DNA from: Halopseudomonas xinjiangensis
Lineage (GTDB): Bacteria > Pseudomonadota > Gammaproteobacteria > Pseudomonadales > Pseudomonadaceae
Direction of reading: 5' to 3'
Assembly (NCBI GenBank): GCA_011050525.1
Contig: DRFO01000021.1
Span: 55,276-119,275, forward strand
Length of the DNA: 64,000 nucleotides
The notes below the pieces were generated by a model that had not been told where the DNA came from, searched no databases, and saw only the letters and a program-made list of their open reading frames with translations. Shown here in pieces: positions 18,177 to 25,467 of this stretch. Each line of letters starts with the position of its first letter. Within the stretch, counting starts at the first letter, position 1. A program made the position numbers and the translations under genes.

Positions 18177-18220
18177 GCGCTATGGATCGAGGCGACGCGA
18201 AAAATGACTTTAAGCCGGAA

Positions 18221-18628
18221 TCACGAAAAAGGTTTGTCGCCCCCCAGCAGGCCCGAAAGTACTCCGCAGTCCAGGTTTTGTCGTTCGTTATCGCAGCAGC
18301 CCCGCAACGTCATCAATTGGTTTTCCAGGACCTGCAAGGACGCAATCTGGTTCCTGACCTGGGCGATATGTCTATCAAGAAGCTCATTGATCGCAACGCA
18401 GGGTTGCTGAGGCTGTTCCTGATAGCTCTGCAAAACACCAATTTCTTCCAGTGACATGCCAAAAGAGCGGCATCGGCGAATGAACAGCAGTTTGTCCGCA
18501 TGGTCTGCTTTATAGGTTCGATAGCCATTGTCCTCGCGATTGGGCGGTGGAAGCAGTCCCTGACGTTCATAAAAACGAATCGTCTGAATGTCCACCCCCG
18601 CCTGCTGTGCAAGTTGGCCGATGCGCAT
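18221..18628 (-). CDS. MerR-family Cd/Pb-type metal regulator
   Basis: Dimeric MerR-family activator of 135 residues. It has a winged helix-turn-helix (MRIGQLAQQAGVDIQTIRFY, YERQGLLPPP), a long dimerisation helix, and cysteines at C77, C111/C112 and C121. This C77/C112/C121 arrangement is that of the Cd/Pb/Zn regulators CadR and PbrR. The C-terminus lacks the His-rich tail of Pseudomonas CadR. It is divergent from the CDF-like gene, and MerR-type promoters lie on both sides (18665-18696 rightward, 18153-18176 leftward), so it probably controls both arms. Confidence 0.9.
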   Translation of the reverse strand: MRIGQLAQQAGVDIQTIRFYERQGLLPPPNREDNGYRTYKADHADKLLFIRRCRSFGMSLEEIGVLQSYQEQPQQPCVAINELLDRHIAQVRNQIASLQVLENQLMTLRGCCDNERQNLDCGVLSGLLGGDKPFS

Positions 18629-18664
18629 GGTCTGCCCCTTGGTAAAAAAGCCAGTATATTAGGC

Positions 18665-18696
18665 TTGACCCTATATATACTACATGGTTTTTAATC
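18665..18696 (+). promoter_or_regulatory. MerR-type promoter for the CDF-like transporter
   Basis: TTGACC (-35, 18665-18670) is followed by an imperfect dyad ACCCTATATATACTACATGG and by TTAATC as the -10 at a spacing of 19-20 bp. The half-site is shared with the perfect operator at 18153-18173. It lies between divergent merR and transporter genes. Confidence 0.75.
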
Positions 18697-18727
18697 GGTA
18701 AATTAAGTCCTATAGGAGAAGCGAATC

Positions 18728-19621
18728 ATGAGTTCTTGTGATGAATCCTGTGGCTGTGGCCCTGAGCCGGCAATCACTGAAGCGGCAACCGCGCCTTCGA
18801 ATGAAGGGGCTTGGGTCAGCAGTTTTTCTGTGCCCAAGATGGATTGCCCTTCAGAAGAGCGAATGATTCGGCTCGCGCTCAATGGCTTTCCTGAGCTCAA
18901 GTCGTTGTCCTTTGATCTAAGCAGCAGACAGGTACGCGCTTTCCATAACGGTCCGGTTGACCAGATCGCGACCAAGCTGGAATCACTTGGTTTAGGGGCA
19001 ACGTTGCTCGGTACTCAGCCGGCCAGTCAGGAAGCAGCTTCGGCCAATAGCGTCAGTGAAGAGCTGACTGCTTCCAAGGAGGCCGGCACGCTCAAAATCC
19101 TGCTCGTTATCAATGCCGCGATGTTTGTCATCGAGTTGGGCGCAGGCTTGATCGCTCAGTCGACGGGCCTAATTGCCGACTCGCTGGACATGTTTGCTGA
19201 TGCTGCCGTCTATGGCCTGGCTCTCTTTGCGGTCGGTCGGGCTGCGCGGCTGCAGGTTCGCGCTGCGCACCTGGCGGGTTTCTTCCAGATCGTGTTGGCT
19301 ATGGGGGTACTCGTTGAGGTGGCTAGACGCTTCATCTATGGCAGCGAACCTGAGTCGATGCTGATGATGGGGTTTGGCTTAGTTGCACTCGTCGCGAACG
19401 TCAGCTGTCTCTTGTTGATCTATGGCCACCGCGAAGGCGGTGCACACATGAAAGCGAGTTGGATTTTTTCGGCCAACGATGTGCTCGCGAATCTTGGCGT
19501 TATTGCCGCAGGTGCTTTGGTTGCGTGGACCGGTTCTCCCTATCCAGATTTGGCGATTGGTACGGTCGTTGGCCTCATCGTACTGAACGGTGCGCGCCGA
19601 ATTCTGGCATTGAAAGCCTGA
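18728..19621 (+). CDS. CDF-like cation transporter with N-terminal Cys-rich and HMA-like domain
   Basis: Inner-membrane metal exporter of 297 residues. A Cys-rich head (SSCDESCGCGPE) and a heavy-metal-associated-like domain with one cysteine (KMDCPSEERMIRLAL) precede six hydrophobic helices. The helix-2 motif is DSLDMFADA and the helix-5 motif is SANDVLANLG. Classical CDF proteins have HxxxD at both places, so this belongs to an atypical subfamily, shared with the genes at 23074 and 36530. The typical large C-terminal cytoplasmic domain is missing. It has its own MerR-type promoter and an AGGAG site before ATG. Lead, cadmium or zinc export is likely; the metal cannot be read from sequence. 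Confidence 0.82.
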   Translation: MSSCDESCGCGPEPAITEAATAPSNEGAWVSSFSVPKMDCPSEERMIRLALNGFPELKSLSFDLSSRQVRAFHNGPVDQIATKLESLGLGATLLGTQPASQEAASANSVSEELTASKEAGTLKILLVINAAMFVIELGAGLIAQSTGLIADSLDMFADAAVYGLALFAVGRAARLQVRAAHLAGFFQIVLAMGVLVEVARRFIYGSEPESMLMMGFGLVALVANVSCLLLIYGHREGGAHMKASWIFSANDVLANLGVIAAGALVAWTGSPYPDLAIGTVVGLIVLNGARRILALKA

Positions 19622-19672
19622 CCAGCCGGATCGACAACGACCCTCATTTTCCCAAACAGAGACGCGTAGCTT

Positions 19673-19969
19673 GTGAGTGACGTTGAGATAACTGAGATAG
19701 AACAGTTGATGAGTGGATTGGACGGCAAAATTGCCGAAGGGCATGCCGCACAGAGTCGCGATGCTGCTTATGCTGTTTATGTGAAGCTCGAGGCGCTTCA
19801 TGAACAGCTTCCACCCCAGTCTAATGTGAATAGAACCCTTACAGAAGCCGGGGTGGAGGATGCCTTGGAGCAGGCTCGCAAGAAGGCATGGCGACTCTAT
19901 GAGGCCTTTCACCTTGAAGTGCAGTATGACTTGGAATGGGCGAGCAGCCGCAGCTACGAAGACGCTTAG
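19673..19969 (+). CDS. Hypothetical protein, metal-cluster associated
   Basis: Unrecognised 98-residue soluble protein starting at GTG 19673 (MSDVEITEIEQLMSG...). Acidic and helical throughout, with a probable coiled segment AYVKLEALHEQLPP and a C-terminal EVQYDLEWASSRSYEDA. It follows the CDF-like transporter by 51 bp in the same direction and probably shares its transcript. No strong ribosome site; the start is uncertain. Confidence 0.5.
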   Translation: MSDVEITEIEQLMSGLDGKIAEGHAAQSRDAAYAVYVKLEALHEQLPPQSNVNRTLTEAGVEDALEQARKKAWRLYEAFHLEVQYDLEWASSRSYEDA

Positions 19970-20304
19970 AAATTCTTAAAAAAGATGAGAAGGCGCCGAA
20001 TGGGCCGCGAGTGAAGCCCGGCCGAAACGAATCCATCGTGCATGAAGGGGGCTTATGCAGCATCGAACTGCCAGATGGAAGCCTGCCGTTTTATCGCTTT
20101 GGCAATGGCACCTTGCTTCGCTGCGACCAACGCCCCACAGGTGTTTGGCTGGGTGGTGGCAGACCTGATGCAGTCGTAAGACGACATATCCTAAAAAAAC
20201 CGGATACAGTGGCCCTGATCTCATCGATAGATGCGAAGGACTTGGAAAAGTTTGAAGGGATGGTAGGAAATGGGTCCGCTTCAACGTGGAGTAACAAGCA
20301 GTGA
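19936..20304 (+). CDS. Hypothetical protein overlapping the previous gene
   Basis: A 122-residue frame, not recognised. The first third is basic (RRRLEILKKDEKAP). The middle has a beta-rich, two-cysteine segment (GGLCSIELPDGSLPFYRFGN; LLRCDQRPTGVW). It overlaps the end of the preceding gene by 34 bases in another frame, so the real start may be later. It ends about 80 bp before an IS66 relic. Confidence 0.4.
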   Translation: MGEQPQLRRRLEILKKDEKAPNGPRVKPGRNESIVHEGGLCSIELPDGSLPFYRFGNGTLLRCDQRPTGVWLGGGRPDAVVRRHILKKPDTVALISSIDAKDLEKFEGMVGNGSASTWSNKQ

Positions 20305-20386
20305 GACTGGCTAGAAGCTAGCTCCCATTTGAGCGCAGGGTCATTAGCAATGTGAAGCTGCGTGGTGCGGACGGCGCTGAGGAAAG

Positions 20387-20690
20387 GTAAGCGTACGGCT
20401 AGTTCACCTTGCGTGACTCAGGCAGGTGCCCACTGATGCGGCAGCAGTTGGCCGATCCTGCTTGCTCGCTGCGTCGGCAGCCGCGTCAGCACATCTTTCA
20501 AGTAGGCGTACGGATCATGTCCGTTCGTTCGGGCCGACTGGATCAGGCTCATGATCGCCGCCGCGCGTTTGCCGCTGCGTAGCGACCCGGCAAACAACCA
20601 GTTTGAACGGCCAAGAGCCCATGGCCGTATCTGGTTCTCGACCTGGTTGTTGTCGATGGGCACAGTACTATCCTCGATATAGCGCAGGCT
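20387..20690 (-). mobile_element. IS66-family relic: C-terminal end of the transposase and one end of the element
   Basis: On the minus strand the frame ending at 20418 encodes the last 90 residues of an IS66 TnpC transposase. It includes YIEDSTVPIDNNQVENQIRP, WALGRSNWLFAGSLRSGKRA and the catalytic Glu region. Likeness begins abruptly near 20687, so everything upstream is lost. GTAAGCG at 20387 resembles the start of IS66-family terminal repeats and may be the surviving end of the element. The other end is not seen. Confidence 0.85.
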
Positions 20691-20896
20691 CGGATGCGAT
20701 GGCGAATCCGAGCTGCTCAGCGGCTGCAACGTTCAGGATCGTCGCTGCGCTGGACGAAGAGTCTTCTTCCGGCGTGCAGCGATAAACACCAAATTCGTGC
20801 CAAGCACCGCAACTAGCCACCATAAACGCAACTTCATACATAAAAATATTCTTTATTAGTCCAACCAGTGGGGCGCTTCGTGCAGTCGTGCGTATC

Positions 20897-21478
20897 TTAA
20901 GCGCCGTCTTTGAAGAGACGACGTAAATCGGCAGCCACCGCATCCATTGGGTCAGTGGCGCGGATCAAAAGCCGTACATCTCCATGGCGATTGAATACAA
21001 ATACGGCACCCGAATGTGAAACATCATAATTTCCGGATTGATCTTCTTCGCCGTAGCTGTAAGTGGTGCTGTACCGGCGAGTCAGAGCGTCGAGCGCCGC
21101 TTTATCTCCGGTAAGCCCGATGAATTGCGGCCCGAAAACATCGGTGTAGCGTCGTAGCGTCTGCGGGCTATCGCGCTCTGGATCGACCGAGACGAATAAG
21201 ACCTGCAAATCTTCCCTCAGCTCTTCATCAAGTTGTTGGGAGGCGCTTGCGAGTTGTGCAAGCGTGGTCGGGCATACGTCTGGGCAGTTCGTAAAGCCGA
21301 AAAAGAGCAGCGTAGGCTTGCCACGGTAGTCATCAGCACTCACCGTGCGACCATTTTCATCGGTGAGGTCGAACTTGAGTTCTGGCATAGCGCCGGAGAT
21401 ATCTGTTGTCTGCCAACTTTGTTCGCCGCAGCCAGCCATAAACAATACGCTCAGCATGAGAAAGAGCCGCTTACTCAT
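20897..21478 (-). CDS. SCO1/SenC-family copper chaperone lipoprotein
   Basis: Thioredoxin-fold protein that delivers copper to the CuA site of cytochrome oxidase or acts as a thiol reductase on it. A lipobox (LFMAGC, C17) makes it a lipoprotein. The copper site is C65 and C69 in NCPDVCP together with H155 in YDVSHSG. Length 193 residues, normal. GGAGG lies seven bases before the start. It is the last gene of the operon CDF - DsbB - DsbA-like - PCuAC - Sco, 11 bp after the PCuAC gene. Sco and PCuAC cooperate in CuA assembly in other bacteria. Confidence 0.93.
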   Translation of the reverse strand: MSKRLFLMLSVLFMAGCGEQSWQTTDISGAMPELKFDLTDENGRTVSADDYRGKPTLLFFGFTNCPDVCPTTLAQLASASQQLDEELREDLQVLFVSVDPERDSPQTLRRYTDVFGPQFIGLTGDKAALDALTRRYSTTYSYGEEDQSGNYDVSHSGAVFVFNRHGDVRLLIRATDPMDAVAADLRRLFKDGA

Positions 21479-21489
21479 CCATTCACCTC

Positions 21490-21927
21490 CTACAGAGACG
21501 CCGGGGACACGGCCTCGAATATGATCGGAAAACGCTGTCCATCGGCGAACACGAGCGTCACCGTAACTTCATCCCCCAAGTCGATCGGGCTCTGCCGTTT
21601 CATCAGCATGAGGTGATAGCCTCCTGGCGAGAACTCGACAGATGTACCCGGCGCAACCTCGAGCCTCGGCACTGGTTCCATGCGTGCCACTCCGTTGTCT
21701 TGAATGCTTTTGTGCATCGTTATATGTCCAAAAGCTGGGCTCTCTGCCCCTACCAAGCTCACCGGTCCGCCGCTGATATTACTCAACTTGAAGTACCCGG
21801 CAGCAGGCAGATCGCCGGGCAGCAGTCGTAGTCTGGTATCCGTTACCTTGAAATCTGCCGCCGCTGCGGCGGCAGAAAGGATTAGAAGCAAAAGCCCACA
21901 TAACAGTCGTAGATTTATCAGTCCCAT
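21490..21927 (-). CDS. PCu(A)C-family periplasmic copper chaperone
   Basis: Secreted cupredoxin-like Cu(I) carrier of 145 residues with a signal peptide ending near residue 24. The family copper motif H(M)x10Mx21HxM is complete: M71-H72, M83, H105 and M107 with exact spacing. It supplies copper to Sco or directly to cytochrome oxidase subunit II. It sits between the DsbA-like gene (64 bp upstream) and sco (11 bp downstream) on one strand. Confidence 0.95.
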   Translation of the reverse strand: MGLINLRLLCGLLLLILSAAAAAADFKVTDTRLRLLPGDLPAAGYFKLSNISGGPVSLVGAESPAFGHITMHKSIQDNGVARMEPVPRLEVAPGTSVEFSPGGYHLMLMKRQSPIDLGDEVTVTLVFADGQRFPIIFEAVSPASL

Positions 21928-21991
21928 TTTTTACCCCAGCGATTCTGAAAATGCCTGTTACAAGGCACGACGAGTGGAATGCGCAGTCTGT

Positions 21992-22636
21992 TCACTTCGC
22001 CTTTTCCATCTCGCTCTGAACGAGTTCCAGGAGCGGCTGCGGGCCGAACTTGGGCAAAGGTTTTCCGTTGACGAAGAAGGTAGGCGTACCCTGAATTCCA
22101 ACCGTCTTAACGTCCGCAGCGTCCTTCTTCAAAATCGCGTCGATTTCCGGCGAGTTCATTACTTCCTGGGCCTTCTCTACATCCAGGCCAGCTTCTGCTG
22201 CGGCTTTCCACGCTTCCAGGATCTTCGGGTCGTCATGCCATTGGGGTTGAGCATCGAGGACGGCCTCCAGCACGGGTTCGTAAATACCTTGAGCCCGTGC
22301 TGACTCCAATATCCGAACGGCCTCTTCTGAGCCGTTGTGGAACAGCACATAACGGACGACAAGGCGCACGTCATTCGGATATTTCGCCAGGATTTGCTTT
22401 ACGTAAGGGAAGAGCGCGCGGCAGCTTTCGCATGAAGGGTCGAAGAACTCGACGATGGTGACCGGAGCATCGTTCGGCCCAAGGACCGGGGAATGAAAGC
22501 GCACCAGTGGGTTGCTCTTCTGGCTAAAAACCGTAGTTTCCTGCGGGACAGAATATCTCTGGTAGAGCAGTGCCGCAGCGGCAAAACACACAATTGCCAC
22601 AGCGCTGATGGTAAGGACGATGGCCCGTCTATTCAT
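21992..22636 (-). CDS. DsbA-family thiol oxidoreductase, membrane anchored
   Basis: A 214-residue protein with an N-terminal hydrophobic helix (IVLTISAVAIVCFAAAALLY) and a DsbA/BdbD-like domain. The active site is C69-E-S-C72 (FFDPSCESC), unlike the CPHC of classical DsbA. The cis-proline loop is GIQGTPTFFVNGKPL. I chose ATG 22636, which overlaps the DsbB stop by four bases; a much longer upstream frame is only the antisense read-through of that gene. It is the likely partner of the DsbB-like protein, oxidising or isomerising periplasmic cysteines exposed to metal stress. Confidence 0.9.
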   Translation of the reverse strand: MNRRAIVLTISAVAIVCFAAAALLYQRYSVPQETTVFSQKSNPLVRFHSPVLGPNDAPVTIVEFFDPSCESCRALFPYVKQILAKYPNDVRLVVRYVLFHNGSEEAVRILESARAQGIYEPVLEAVLDAQPQWHDDPKILEAWKAAAEAGLDVEKAQEVMNSPEIDAILKKDAADVKTVGIQGTPTFFVNGKPLPKFGPQPLLELVQSEMEKAK

Positions 22637-23070
22637 ACAAGGGTTCTCCGGCGAACTAGGACAAGAAGCAGAGCGATGGCGCTGAATGCTGCCAAGGAAA
22701 GCAGTGGTAGCGGCACGCTTCCAAAAATTATCATGTCGGCCCCGGAGCAGGACGTTCCGGCACTGCATGGCTTGACGCTTTCTGGGATCACGGCAATGAA
22801 AAGTAGCCAGTGATACAAGGCGATACCCCAGCCGATGACAGCGAGGGGCAGTGCATACTTCCAAACGGCGAAGTCCGAACGATAACAGGCGATAGTCAAC
22901 ATCGGCGCCAGAGGGAACATAAAGATCCGCTGATACCAGCACAGTACGCATGGGGTTTTCCCCATGACCTCTCCGATAAACAAGGTCGCGAGGGTAGAAA
23001 TCACCGCAAGCAGCCATACGACAAGCAGTAAGCCCCAAGGATTGGCAGAAGGATGTTCTTGGGCTTTCAT
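22633..23070 (-). CDS. DsbB/BdbC-family quinone-linked disulfide oxidase
   Basis: Four-helix inner-membrane protein of about 145 residues that re-oxidises the DsbA-like partner and passes electrons to quinone. It carries the first cysteine pair TPCVLCWYQRIFMFP and the second pair KPCSAGTSCSG, as in BdbC. A conserved Arg follows CVLCWYQR. Its ATG follows the CDF stop directly (TAGATGATG; either ATG may be used), and its stop overlaps the DsbA-like start by ATGA. The oxidase-substrate pair is thus tightly coupled to a metal exporter gene. Confidence 0.92.
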   Translation of the reverse strand: MKAQEHPSANPWGLLLVVWLLAVISTLATLFIGEVMGKTPCVLCWYQRIFMFPLAPMLTIACYRSDFAVWKYALPLAVIGWGIALYHWLLFIAVIPESVKPCSAGTSCSGADMIIFGSVPLPLLSLAAFSAIALLLVLVRRRTLV

Positions 23071-23073
23071 CAT

Positions 23074-23814
23074 CTAGTCTCTTTGTCCTTTTGATTGGCA
23101 TGGCACGTTGGTGCGATCGCAGCAGCTATCGAACTTGGTGCTGGTCTCCGCATTGCAACAGGCGCTTGGCTCGGCCATGCTCTGTGAGGGTGCGCTATGC
23201 AGACGCCATTCTGTCCAAGCCTCGCTGAGTACCTGCCTTGCGGAATGCAAGAACAGCACCGCAATAGCCAGCCCCACGATCACATCAGGCCAGACGGTTC
23301 CGCTAATGCCAACCAGGATGGCGGCGGCGATAACACTGGCATTGGCGATGAGGTCGTTGCGCGAGCACAGCCAAGTAGATTTCATGTTCAGGTCATCGCT
23401 TCGGTGACGATACAGGAGCACGAAGCAGACCGTGTTAGCGACTAGCGCAGCGGCGCCCACCATTCCCATCCACTCAGCTTCAGGGACACCTCCTGTCACC
23501 ATCTTGCGCACAGCGTCTGCGATGACGAGTAGGCCGAACAGCAACATGAAACCGCCCTTGAAGAGTGCCGCCCCGGCCCGCGTACGCGCGCTGCGATGCA
23601 GCACATACAGCGTCAGCGCATACACCGAGGCATCACCGAACATATCCAGCGAATCCGCCAGCAAAGCAGTCGATCCAACTATCCAGCCGGCGATGAACTC
23701 AACTAGGAACATCGCGGCATTGATTGCAAGAACAAAGTAGAGCACCCGGCTCTGCTTGTTGCGCAGCTGTGCCAGCTCGCTTGTCTTGTTTTCGCAACAA
23801 CTCTCCATGATCAA
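23074..23814 (-). CDS. CDF-like cation transporter with Cys-rich ends
   Basis: Membrane exporter of 246 residues with six hydrophobic helices. The metal-site motifs are DSLDMFGDASVY in helix 2 and SRNDLIANASVI in helix 5, the same atypical signature as the proteins at 18728 and 36530. It has cysteine pairs at both ends (ESCCE at the start; SACCN, DSCCD and VPC in the last 35 residues), which could bind thiophilic metal. First gene of a five-gene operon and divergent from its own MerR regulator, with a MerR-type operator between. The metal is unknown; Zn, Cd, Pb or Cu all fit. Confidence 0.82.
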   Translation of the reverse strand: MIMESCCENKTSELAQLRNKQSRVLYFVLAINAAMFLVEFIAGWIVGSTALLADSLDMFGDASVYALTLYVLHRSARTRAGAALFKGGFMLLFGLLVIADAVRKMVTGGVPEAEWMGMVGAAALVANTVCFVLLYRHRSDDLNMKSTWLCSRNDLIANASVIAAAILVGISGTVWPDVIVGLAIAVLFLHSARQVLSEAWTEWRLHSAPSQSMAEPSACCNAETSTKFDSCCDRTNVPCQSKGQRD

Positions 23815-23838
23815 TCCTCAACGGTGTGTTGAATGCGT

Positions 23839-23869
23839 TAGCATGAAGTTTATAGCAGCTAAGGGTCAA
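23839..23869 (-). promoter_or_regulatory. MerR-type operator for the CDF-dsbB-dsbA-pcuC-sco operon
   Basis: On the minus strand TTGACC is followed by CTTAGCTGCTATAAACTTC (19 bp) and then ATGCTA. The half-sites resemble the perfect operator at 18153-18173. Located between divergent merR and CDF genes. Confidence 0.65.
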
Positions 23870-23875
23870 GCAGTG

Positions 23876-24283
23876 ATGAGTACATCGGCTTACACAGTTG
23901 GACAGCTTGCCAGGGCGACAGATACAAAGGCCGTGACTATCCGCTACTACGAACAGATAGGTCTGCTGTCCTCGGCAGGGCGCACGCCTTCGGGCTACCG
24001 GATATATACACATACGGAGCGTGACCGCCTGCTCTTTATTCGCCGAGCGCGGTCGTTGGGTTTTACCCTTGATGCCGTACGCGAGTTACTAGGATTTGCC
24101 GATCAGCGAGACGCCTCATGCGCTACCGTTGATGCCAAGGTAGGTGAGCAGCTGCAACAAGTAAGAGCCCGCATCCGCGACCTCCTGGCGTTGGAGCGAG
24201 AACTGGGAAGATTGATTGCGTGCTGCCAGGGCGGTGAGATCGAGCAATGCCGCATAATCGAAGCACTGACTTGCCACCGCTAG
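23876..24283 (+). CDS. MerR-family metal regulator
   Basis: A 135-residue MerR-family activator with helix-turn-helix YTVGQLARATDTKAVTIRYY and the recognition segment YEQIGLLSSAGRTPSGYRIY. Cysteines sit in DASCATVDAKV, LIACCQGG and EQCRII, the metal-loop spacing of Zn/Cd/Pb-type members. ATG 23876 is chosen because the helix-turn-helix begins eight residues later as in the family; the frame is open 120 bp further upstream. It reads away from the five-gene operon and shares its intergenic operator. Confidence 0.9.
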   Translation: MSTSAYTVGQLARATDTKAVTIRYYEQIGLLSSAGRTPSGYRIYTHTERDRLLFIRRARSLGFTLDAVRELLGFADQRDASCATVDAKVGEQLQQVRARIRDLLALERELGRLIACCQGGEIEQCRIIEALTCHR

Positions 24284-24579
24284 CGGCACGTGTCGAGCTG
24301 CAAAAGATCTGCCAGTGGAAGAAGATACTGCCGCAACTACAAATGTTGCAAGAGCAATGAGATATCGCGCACGGCACTTTACGCTGGAAAAGATCGACCA
24401 CCCGCCCGGATTAGCTTCAGCCAAGCTCTCGCGCAGTAACGTGGTTGGTCTTGAGCTTTAGATGCTGCGCAGCAGGAGCTCAGGAACTCGAATTACCGCC
24501 GTCATTGAAAAAATCATCGCGAGCAACGCGTCCGAAATCGCTGAGGTCCTGGTCCTCATCGCTGAATACGAAGTTCACC
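24284..24579. other. Intergenic stretch without recognised gene
   Basis: About 300 bp downstream of merR. A short frame running into the next gene from 24445 shows no family likeness; nothing else was recognised. Confidence 0.4.
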
Positions 24580-24870
24580 ATGTGCTCCTTTCTTATCCTG
24601 CTGCTAGTGCTCACGCTTCCGATCAACGGGATGGCGCAGTTGCTGATGTCGACAGGATTATCTGCGCATCACACGATGCCTGATATGGAAGGCATGGAGG
24701 CCATGGCGACCAACCATGCTTTGATGGTTGGCGCAGATGGCAAGGCTGAACCCGAGTGCTGCGAAGGGCATGAGCAAGGGATGGTAACCGTCTGCAAGAC
24801 GGGGCAAGAATGCAAAACCAAGCATCCTGCAACTTACCACTGTGAAGGCGCAGCTGATCCCTGCTGCTAA
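24580..24870 (+). CDS. Small secreted Cys/Met/His-rich protein, putative metal binder
   Basis: A 96-residue protein starting at ATG 24580 with a signal-like helix (MCSFLILLLVLTLPINGMAQ). A Met/His stretch follows (SAHHTMPDMEGMEAMATNHA), then a Cys-rich tail with PECCEGHEQ, VCKTGQECKTKH, YHCEG and a terminal CC. The pattern suits periplasmic Cu(I) or other soft-metal binding, and may form disulfides made by the nearby Dsb pair. No named family recognised. The frame is open upstream to 24445, but that extension lacks a signal peptide. Confidence 0.65.
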   Translation: MCSFLILLLVLTLPINGMAQLLMSTGLSAHHTMPDMEGMEAMATNHALMVGADGKAEPECCEGHEQGMVTVCKTGQECKTKHPATYHCEGAADPCC

Positions 24871-25467
24871 GCCTTGTGGCTACACCTTTTAGCGACCAGA
24901 TCCTTTACCGCCTTCTGGACGCCGTCTGGCATCCATCCCGCGTCTGATTCCGATCAAATTCTAGAAACCGCCTGGGTGTGAGCATCGGGCCGGCTACCGC
25001 GCGCCTTTGGCTCGCATGGATCAGGAATCCTTTGCAAAATGAGAAACCCCGTATTTACTGGGCGCCGCCCTACGTGGCCAACTTGATCGTCGACGCGCTC
25101 TCCTGGAATACCCCAAGATTAGTAGACCACTACAGAGACCGGAAATGGAAGGTGTCGCGAAGGCCGCCCCGAATCACCTCTGGGGAAGGATATCTTGAGA
25201 TTAACTGAAGGTGGGCAAAACATGCGTAAGCATGTGAGAGCAACATAAAGCCTAGAAATCAGATATTTTATTGTTTGAACGTCCTGTTTTTCCATTGTCT
25301 GGGTCGGCAATGGAGGGCGCAGCCATCCAGGCCAGATCTATTCTGAGATTCCATTACATGCCTAAACATTACAGAATTGTAATATTATTGCAATCTTTTG
25401 GAAATTCCCAAGGGGATACGATTAAAAATTAGCTTTAAAAAGTCTCCCTAATAAGACGAAAAATCAA
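24871..25467. other. 600-bp intergenic region with an OmpR-type box
   Basis: The first half is GC-rich and holds only an unconvincing 76-codon frame (24978-25208). The second half is AT-rich (about 25220-25467) and forms the porin promoter region. ATTACA-GAAT-TGTAAT at 25368-25383 is a palindrome like the CopR/CusR boxes, 85 bp before the porin start. Confidence 0.5.
25368..25383. promoter_or_regulatory. CopR/CzcR-like palindrome before the OprD-family gene
   Basis: Six-base arms ATTACA and TGTAAT separated by four bases, the same spacing as TGACA-N4-TGTCA sites of metal response regulators. Position upstream of the porin fits control by the CzcR-like regulator encoded at 35.2-35.9 kb. Confidence 0.45.

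Noticed and set aside
22637..23101. 369-residue version of the DsbA-like protein starting at 23101
   Set aside because: The added N-terminal part is dsbB read out of frame; the hydrophobic anchor begins at 22636.
24978..25208. 76-codon frame in the gap before the porin
   Set aside because: No family likeness, no ribosome site, and composition like the non-coding surroundings.
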